Position numbers and translations under genes: made by a program. Source: REEB95 sp963810055 (lineage in GTDB: Bacteria; Pseudomonadota; Alphaproteobacteria; ATCC43930; CGMCC-115725). Taken from it: 49,549 nt of DNA. The stretch covers positions 1-49,549 of the forward strand of contig CAWEME010000002.1 of NCBI GenBank assembly GCA_963810055.1. Direction: 5' to 3'. This document shows positions 44,199-49,549 of this stretch, one piece after another. A model generated the notes under the pieces. That model worked only from the letters and a program-made list of their open reading frames with translations. It had not been told where the DNA came from and ran no database searches. The first letter of the stretch is position 1. Each line of letters begins with the position of its first letter.

Positions 44199-45299
44199 TT
44201 AGGCCGCGCGCCCGAGGGTTTCCAGCACATCCTCGCCCACCGTCTCGAGCGCCAGCCGCGCGAAGCGCGGGGCCTGGGCGGGCGTCGCCAGGCCCAGTTC
44301 CGTCAGCGCGGGCAAGCCGTCGGCGCCGACCACGCTGGGGGCGCGAAACCAGTACAGGCGGTCGACCAGATCGGCGCGCAACAGCGCGGTCGCGATGGTG
44401 GCGCCGCCTTCGACCAGCAGCCGGGTGATGCCGCGCTTGCCCAATTCCTGGAGCGCGCCGCCCAAATCGGTCTCGCCCGATGGGGTCGCCGGCGCCTCGA
44501 CGATCTCGACGCCGCAGCTTTTGAAGGCGTCGCGGCGATCGCCGGATACGCCGTGACGGACCAGGAACCAGGTCGGCACCTCGCGCGCCGTCGCCGCCAC
44601 CCGCGCGGTCAAGGGCACGCGAAGCGAGCCGTCGGCAACAATACGCACCGGGCTCCTTCCGCTCATGCCTGGCAATCGGCAAGTGAGATTGGGATCGTCG
44701 GCCAGCACCGTGCCGCTCCCCACCATCACCGCGTCATGGGTGGCGCGCAGCAGATGGACGCGGGCGCGCGCGGGCTCGCCGGTGATCCAGCGGCTTTCGC
44801 GCGAGGCGACGGCGATGCGGCCGTCGAGCGAGCTCGCGATCTTCACGCTCACCAACGGCATCCCTCGGCGCATCAGGGAAAAGAATCCGGCATTCACATC
44901 CTCGGCCTCGGCGGATAGCAATCCCAGCTCGACCGCGATCCCGGCGTCGCGCAGCTTTTCTATTCCTTGGCCGGAAACCCGCGGATCGGGATCTTGCGTG
45001 GCGACGACGACGCGCTTGACGCCCGCGGATATCAGCGCCTCGGTGCAGGGCGGGGTCTTGCCGTGATGGCAGCAGGGCTCGAGCGTGACGTAAACGGTGG
45101 CGCCCTTGGCGGCTTTTCTGGCGCGCTCCAGCGCCACGGTTTCGGCATGCGGGCGCCCGCCCCTTTGCGTGAAGCCCCGCGCGACGACAGCGCCGCCCTT
45201 GAGGATGACGCAGCCGACGCTCGGATTGGGCCAGGTCGAACCCAGCCCGCGCCGCGCCAACGCCAATGCCGCGCGCATCGGCCCGGGATCGTTGCTCAT
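44199..45299 (-). CDS. ribD: Bifunctional deaminase/reductase RibD
   Basis: Catalyses the deaminase and reductase steps of riboflavin synthesis. In the 366-residue product the N-terminal deaminase has the zinc motif GRPHAETVALERA with VYVTLEPCCHHGKTPPCTEA. The C-terminal reductase has SVKIASSLDGRIAVASRESR, ATHDAVMVGSGTVLADDPNL and RLLVEGGATIATALLRADLV. It starts 10 nt after nrdR and is the first gene of the rib block ribD-ribE-ribBX-ribH, followed by nusB-thiL. No FMN riboswitch is visible upstream, where nrdR ends. Confidence 0.95.
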   Translation of the reverse strand: MSNDPGPMRAALALARRGLGSTWPNPSVGCVILKGGAVVARGFTQRGGRPHAETVALERARKAAKGATVYVTLEPCCHHGKTPPCTEALISAGVKRVVVATQDPDPRVSGQGIEKLRDAGIAVELGLLSAEAEDVNAGFFSLMRRGMPLVSVKIASSLDGRIAVASRESRWITGEPARARVHLLRATHDAVMVGSGTVLADDPNLTCRLPGMSGRSPVRIVADGSLRVPLTARVAATAREVPTWFLVRHGVSGDRRDAFKSCGVEIVEAPATPSGETDLGGALQELGKRGITRLLVEGGATIATALLRADLVDRLYWFRAPSVVGADGLPALTELGLATPAQAPRFARLALETVGEDVLETLGRAA

Positions 45300-45309
45300 G
45301 CGGCGGTCC

Positions 45310-45768
45310 TCAGTCCCGGTCGGCGCCGAACTGGTCGATGAAATCGCCGAAATCCTTGGCCTCGCGGAAATTGCGGTAGACCGAGGCGAAGCGCACGAAG
45401 GCGACCTGGTCGAGCGTCTTCAGCGTTTCCATCACCAGCTCGCCGATCATGTCGCTTTTGATTTCGGTTTCGCCCGAGCTTTCGAGCTGGCGGACGATCG
45501 AGTTGATGGCGCGCTCGATGCGCTCGGGCTCGACCGGGCGCTTGCGGAGCGCGATCTGCACCGAACGCGCCAGCTTGTCGCGCACGAACGGCTCGCGCTG
45601 GCCGTTCTTCTTCACCACCGTGAGCTCGCGCAGCGTGACGCGCTCGAAGGTGGTGAAGCGCGCGGCGCAATTGGGACAGAGCCGGCGGCGGCGGATGGCG
45701 GCCTGGTCGTCGGTCGGCCGCGAATCCTTGACCTGGGTATCCTCGCATCCGCAGAACGGGCAACGCAT
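45310..45768 (-). CDS. nrdR: Transcriptional repressor NrdR
   Basis: Nucleotide-sensing repressor of ribonucleotide reductase genes. The 152-residue product starts with the zinc ribbon MRCPFCGCEDTQVKDSR and CPNCAARFTTFE, followed by the ATP-cone VTLRELTVVKKNGQREPFVR and KLARSVQIALRKRPVEPERI. The end VRFASVYRNFREAKDFGDFI is conserved. ATG 45768 is the family start. The glyA-nrdR-ribD order is widespread in alphaproteobacteria. Confidence 0.96.
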   Translation of the reverse strand: MRCPFCGCEDTQVKDSRPTDDQAAIRRRRLCPNCAARFTTFERVTLRELTVVKKNGQREPFVRDKLARSVQIALRKRPVEPERIERAINSIVRQLESSGETEIKSDMIGELVMETLKTLDQVAFVRFASVYRNFREAKDFGDFIDQFGADRD

Positions 45769-45797
45769 TCCTTTTTCCTCCCTCTTTTTATAATTGC

Positions 45798-47108
45798 TCA
45801 GCCCGGCCCTTGCGGATAGATCGGGAAGCGCGAACACAAGGCCAAAACGCGCTTTTTCACCGCCGCTTCGACCGCGCCGTTGTCCTCGCCCTTGGCCGCG
45901 AGGCCGTCGAGCACCTCGGCGATCAATTCGCCGATGTGCCGGAACTCGGCCTGGCCGAAGCCGCGCGTGGTGCCGGCCGGGCTGCCGAGGCGAATGCCCG
46001 AGGTGACGGTGGGCTTTTCCGGATCGAAGGGCACGCCGTTCTTGTTGCAGGTGATGCCGGCGCGTTCGAGATGGATCTCGGCGACGTTGCCGGTGAGTTT
46101 CTTGGGCCGGAGATCGACCAGCAAAAGATGCGTGTCGGTGCCGCCCGAGACGATGGCGAGCCCGCGCGAGGATAGGGTGGCGGCGAGGATGCGGGCATTG
46201 TCGATGACGGCGCGGGCATAGGTCTTGAATTCGGGCCGGAGCGCCTCGCCCAGCATCACCGCCTTGGCCGCGATCACGTGCATCAGCGGCCCGCCCTGCA
46301 AGCCGGGGAAGACGGCGCTGTTGATCTTCTTGCCGATCTCCAAGTCGTTGCAAAGGATCATGCCGCCGCGCGGGCCGCGCAGGGTCTTGTGCGTGGTGGT
46401 GGTGACGACATGGGCGAACGGCAAGGGCGACGGGATCACGCCCGCCGCGACCAGCCCGGCGAAATGCGCCATGTCGACCATCAGGTAAGCGCCCACCTCG
46501 TCGGCGATGCGGCGGAAACGCGCGTAGTCGATGAGACGCGGATAGGCCGAGCCGCCGCAGATGATGAGCTTGGGCCTTGAAGCCTTGGCTTGGCGCTCGA
46601 CCTCGTCGTAATCGATGCGCGCATCCTCGCGCCGCACGCCGTAGAAGACGCCGCGGAACCATTTGCCCGAGAGATTGAACGGCGCGCCGTGGGTGAGATG
46701 CCCGCCCGCCGCCAGCGCCATGCCGAGCGTGGTGTCGCCCGGCTGGAGCAGCGCCAGCAGCACCGTCTGGTTCGCCTGCGAGCCCGAATGCGGCTGCACG
46801 TTGGCGAAGGCGCAGTTGAAGAGTTTCTTGGCGCGGTCGATGGCGAGCTGCTCGGCCTGGTCGACGAATTCGCAGCCGCCGTAATAGCGCTTGCCGGGAT
46901 AGCCCTCGGCGTATTTGTTGGTCAGGACCGAGCCCGACGCCTCCAGCACCGCGCGCGACACCATGTTCTCCGACGCGATCAGCTCGATCTGGTTTTGCTG
47001 GCGTTGCAGCTCGCGGTGGATCGCGCCGGCCAGTTCGGGATCGCTGTCGGCGAGCAAGGAGGTGAAGAAGCCGTCTTGGGCTGCGGCCGGGTTGCTGCGG
47101 GCGGTCAT
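45798..47108 (-). CDS. glyA: Serine hydroxymethyltransferase
   Basis: PLP enzyme interconverting serine and glycine with tetrahydrofolate. The 436-residue product has the PLP lysine in VVTTTTHKTLRGPRGG, the opening IELIASENMVSRAVLEA, GYPGKRYYGGCEFVD and ANVQPHSGSQANQTVLLALL, and GGTDTHLLLVDLRPK in the C-terminal part. It starts 22 nt after rpiB and is followed after 29 nt by nrdR. Confidence 0.96.
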   Translation of the reverse strand: MTARSNPAAAQDGFFTSLLADSDPELAGAIHRELQRQQNQIELIASENMVSRAVLEASGSVLTNKYAEGYPGKRYYGGCEFVDQAEQLAIDRAKKLFNCAFANVQPHSGSQANQTVLLALLQPGDTTLGMALAAGGHLTHGAPFNLSGKWFRGVFYGVRREDARIDYDEVERQAKASRPKLIICGGSAYPRLIDYARFRRIADEVGAYLMVDMAHFAGLVAAGVIPSPLPFAHVVTTTTHKTLRGPRGGMILCNDLEIGKKINSAVFPGLQGGPLMHVIAAKAVMLGEALRPEFKTYARAVIDNARILAATLSSRGLAIVSGGTDTHLLLVDLRPKKLTGNVAEIHLERAGITCNKNGVPFDPEKPTVTSGIRLGSPAGTTRGFGQAEFRHIGELIAEVLDGLAAKGEDNGAVEAAVKKRVLALCSRFPIYPQGPG

Positions 47109-47130
47109 GATTTCGCTTCCCTTGTCTCGT

Positions 47131-47562
47131 TCACGACAATTTGGCGACGCGGCGGGCGTGGCGTCCGCCTTCGAAAGGCGTCGAAAGAAAAGTCTTGAGG
47201 CAATCCTTGGCGGCCTCGGTGCCGATCAAACGTCCGCCCAGCGTCAGCACATTGGCGTCGTTGTGCTGGCGCGCGAGCCGCGCGCTGGTGACGTCGTGGC
47301 ACAAGGCGGCGCGCACCTTGCGGTGGCGGTTGGCGGCGATCGACATGCCGATCCCGGTGCCGCAAATCAGCACGCCGAACCGCGCCTTGCCCGTCTCGAT
47401 CGCCGCCGCCACCTTCTCGGCGAAGTCGGGATAGTCGACCGATTCCAGGCTGTTGGTGCCGAGATCGAGCACGTCGAATCCCAAAGCGCGCAGCTCCTGC
47501 AAAAGAACGGATTTCAACTCATAGCCGCCATGATCGGCGGCGACGGCGACCATTTCAGCCAT
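47131..47562 (-). CDS. rpiB: Ribose-5-phosphate isomerase B
   Basis: Interconverts ribose-5-phosphate and ribulose-5-phosphate. The 143-residue product of the RpiB/LacAB family has VAVAADHGGYELKSVLLQEL at the start, the catalytic Cys in GVLICGTGIGMSIAANRHRK and ARLARQHNDANVLTLGGRLI. It is the first gene of a leftward run rpiB-glyA-nrdR-rib. The 278-nt gap to mucR on its other side holds divergent promoters. Confidence 0.95.
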   Translation of the reverse strand: MAEMVAVAADHGGYELKSVLLQELRALGFDVLDLGTNSLESVDYPDFAEKVAAAIETGKARFGVLICGTGIGMSIAANRHRKVRAALCHDVTSARLARQHNDANVLTLGGRLIGTEAAKDCLKTFLSTPFEGGRHARRVAKLS

Positions 47563-47775
47563 GACCCCGGACGCAATAAAAGCCAGCGGCGACTCTACCA
47601 GATATCGGCGTCGGGAGTCAGCCGCCTACCATCCATCGAGGCCGCCTTCGCCGACCACCCCCGGCCTGTAATCAAACCGCCGCCCTTGTCAGAACAGGCG
47701 ACAGTCCCGGTTGGGGCTTTTTCAGACAAAATCCAAGAGAGCGGGCGCGATTATTGGCCCTAGTCCGGCCCATGA

Positions 47776-47804
47776 TTGACAGGAAGCGGCGCTTTCAATA
47801 TACA
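47776..47804 (+). promoter_or_regulatory. Strong sigma-70 promoter for mucR
   Basis: Perfect TTGACA (47776-47781), a 17-nt spacer and TATACA (47799-47804), 36 nt before the mucR start, with GAGGAA as ribosome site. The rest of the gap from 47563 holds nothing else I can support. Confidence 0.7.
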
Positions 47805-47840
47805 CGCCTCGAATCTGTTCTAGTATTGAGGAATCCCGCG

Positions 47841-48284
47841 ATGGCCGATGAAGCGCCCAGCAAAGCCGCCAAGACGGCGGACGAAGATTTCCTGCGCATG
47901 ACCGCGCATCTGGTGGCGGCGTATTTGCGCAAGAACAGCGTGCCGGCGGCGCAGATCACCGAGATCGTCAACTCGGTGCACGGCTCGCTGCGCGCGATCG
48001 AGGGCAAGATTCAAGCGCCGCCGGGCGAGGCCTTGAAGCCGGCGGTGCCGATCAAGAAATCGATCACGCCGGAATACATCGTCTGCCTCGAGGACGGGCG
48101 CAAGCTCAAGATGCTGAAGCGCCATCTGCGCTCGACCTACAACATGACGCCCGACGAGTACCGCAAGAAATGGAACTTGCCGGCCGATTACCCGATGGTG
48201 GCCTCGAAATACGCGGCGCAGCGTTCCGACTTCGCCAAGAAGATCGGCCTCGGCAAGGGCGCGGGCAAGAAGAAGCCGGCCTAG
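47841..48284 (+). CDS. MucR/Ros-family transcriptional regulator
   Basis: A 147-residue zinc-finger-type regulator of alphaproteobacteria, controlling exopolysaccharide, motility or cell-cycle genes in relatives. The N-terminal oligomerisation part is LRMTAHLVAAYLRKNSVPAA; the DNA-binding part is SITPEYIVCLEDGRKLKMLK with RHLRSTYNMTPDEYRKKW and PADYPMVASKYAAQRSDFAK. Where Ros has Cys-x2-Cys this has CLED, a variant seen in many family members. ATG 47841 fits the ribosome site; a longer open frame begins at 47754, before the promoter's start site. The tail is lysine-rich. Confidence 0.93.
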   Translation: MADEAPSKAAKTADEDFLRMTAHLVAAYLRKNSVPAAQITEIVNSVHGSLRAIEGKIQAPPGEALKPAVPIKKSITPEYIVCLEDGRKLKMLKRHLRSTYNMTPDEYRKKWNLPADYPMVASKYAAQRSDFAKKIGLGKGAGKKKPA

Positions 48285-48293
48285 TAGCCGGCG

Positions 48294-49549
48294 TCACAAT
48301 TCGAGATTGGCGTTCTTGGTCTCCGGCGTGGCGAGGATCGCGACGATCGCCGCCACCGCGTAAAGCATCACAAGCCCCGATGTAGATATAGGCGCTTTCA
48401 CGCCGTAGACTTTCAGAATCTGCCCGGCGAGAATATCGGAATGAGCCCGCCGCCATAGACCTGCGCAATCTGGTATCCGGCGCTTGCGCCCGAGGCGCGA
48501 TAACGGGTCGGGAAATTCTCCGTATAGAAAGTCGGGATCGCGCCGTAGCCGAAGCCGAAGACGAAACCAAATCCGATGATGTCGGCGATCGTCGCCAGCA
48601 CGAAATTGCCGGTGTTGACCAGATAGAAATAAGGGATGGCGAAGATCAGGAACACGACGGCGGCGATCAACAGGATCGTCCGGCGGTTGATGCGGTCGGC
48701 GAGCAGCGCGCCGATGAGCATGAACACCAGCATGAAGCCGGCGGCGATCAGGCCGATCGTCTCGGGCGTCGATCCGGTAAAGCCGACCGCCTTCATGTAG
48801 CTCGTGCCGAAGACGAAGTAGAGAAAGAACGCGCCGCCGAACATGGCGTTGACCAGCGAGGTGCGCAGGATGGTCAGCGGCATGTCGCGCCAGACCTGCG
48901 CGCGGGATGATCGAGGACCGCGCTTGCGCCTTGTGCTGTTCGAAGACGAAACTGTCCATCGGTGCGCGTGCGGATGACCATGCCGACGATCGCCACCAGG
49001 AAGCCGACGAAGAAGAAGATGCGCCAGCCCCAGGCGACGAAATCCTCCGGCGTCATCAGCGACTTGACGAAGATCACCGAGCCGAAGCCGAGCAACAGCC
49101 CGATCGGAATGGCGAACCCGACCCAGGCGCCCCAGAAGGCGCGGTATTTCGATCGCGCCGCCTGTTCGACCACCCAGGTCGAGGCGGTGCCGAACTCGGC
49201 GCCGAAACTGATGCCCTGCATCAGCCGGAAGACGATCAGCAGCATGGGCGCGGCGACGCCGATGCTGTCGTAGGTAGGGGTCAGGCCGATCAGCAGCGTG
49301 CTGACGCCCATCAGCACCAGCGCATAGACCATCGCGTCCTTGCGGCCGCGCCGGTCGGCGATATGGCCGAAGATAAAGGCGCCGACCGGGCGAATGATGA
49401 TGCCGAGTCCGTAGACCCCGATCGCCGCCGCCGCGGCGGCAAGGCCGGGCAGCTTGAAGAAAATGCCGCCCCAGACGGTCGCCGCGATCACGCCGGTGAC
49501 CAGGAAGTCGTATTGTTCGATGACCGAACCGATGATGCTCGCGAGCGCG
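48294..49549 (-). CDS. MFS metabolite:H+ symporter (MHS family), several frameshifts, cut by window edge
   Basis: Twelve-span transporter of the MHS branch (the group of KgtP, ProP and ShiA). Entering from the right edge it reads SIIGSVIEQYDFLVTGVIAA, then GIIIRPVGAFIFGHIADRRG with the DRRGRK signature, MQGISFGAEFGTASTWVVEQ, and FGTSYMKAVGFTGSTPETIG further on. The frame breaks at about 48960, 48905, 48434 and probably 48370-48390. The parts join in family order: RTRT / DSFVFEQHKAQ / AQVWRDMPLTILRTSLVNAM / YGGGLIPI / AGQILKVYGVKAP. The first two breaks are one base too many; the third looks like one missing or two extra. It may be error-rich sequence or a true pseudogene. The substrate is unknown. 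Confidence 0.75.

Noticed and set aside
45300..45320. FMN riboswitch before ribD
   Set aside because: Only 10 nt separate nrdR and ribD, leaving no room for an aptamer, and none of the conserved segments is visible.

Overview
This is a GC-rich chromosomal window from an alphaproteobacterium. The evidence is conserved gene order: hom-glpX-recJ; yceD-rpmF-plsX-fabH-ihfA-merR; and ribD-ribE-ribB(X)-ribH-nusB-thiL next to nrdR, glyA and rpiB. It is supported by a type-2 ArgC, a class I PHA synthase, an MctP/DUF3311 pair, a K+-independent H+-pyrophosphatase, a UQCC/CBP3-type chaperone gene and a MucR/Ros regulator. I would not go below class; Rhodospirillales-like or Micropepsales-like lineages would fit. 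There are no rRNA genes, phage genes, insertion sequences or CRISPR arrays. One tRNA gene (Pro, GGG) is present.

Layout. 1-7 kb: amino-acid and central-carbon genes (recJ, glpX, hom), a proline-rich OmpA-like lipoprotein, phaC and argC. 7-11.4 kb: rplM-rpsI, then an operon of an unusual double di-iron protein, an HpnL-like membrane protein and a hotdog thioesterase. 11.6-23.7 kb: the accessory part of the window, a metal-acquisition island. Its leftward arm holds a DUF2946 protein, a TonB-dependent receptor, TonB, ExbB and two ExbDs. Its rightward arm holds a Fur-family regulator and a ZnuABC-like ABC transporter. A perfect inverted repeat lies between the arms. A TonB/TolA-like protein, a secreted SUMF1-domain protein and a DUF1007-NicO pair follow. 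23.7-32.4 kb: a livFGMHJ amino-acid importer, an enoyl-CoA hydratase, a CoA-binding protein, DUF3311-MctP carboxylate uptake, a VOC protein and cutA. 32.5-49.5 kb: mostly housekeeping genes (fatty-acid/phospholipid start, bamE, hppA, riboflavin/thiamine block, nrdR, glyA, rpiB), then mucR and a broken MFS transporter cut by the right edge.

A window-wide feature matters for anyone reading the gene models. At least fifteen single-base frameshifts interrupt otherwise well-conserved genes, including indispensable ones (hppA three times, ribBX twice, nusB, thiL). Nearly all are one base too many. They share no slippery motif, and the translated halves join perfectly when one base is removed. I read these as insertion-type sequencing errors and give restored gene spans. 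One apparent ABC ATPase-permease fusion disappears under the same correction.

The most interesting biology is in three places: the self-contained TonB/ExbBD-powered metal island, whose binding protein has manganese-type rather than zinc-type predicted ligands; the tandem double di-iron protein next to the HpnL-like gene; and the RibB-RibX hybrid whose GTP cyclohydrolase II half has lost its zinc cysteines.
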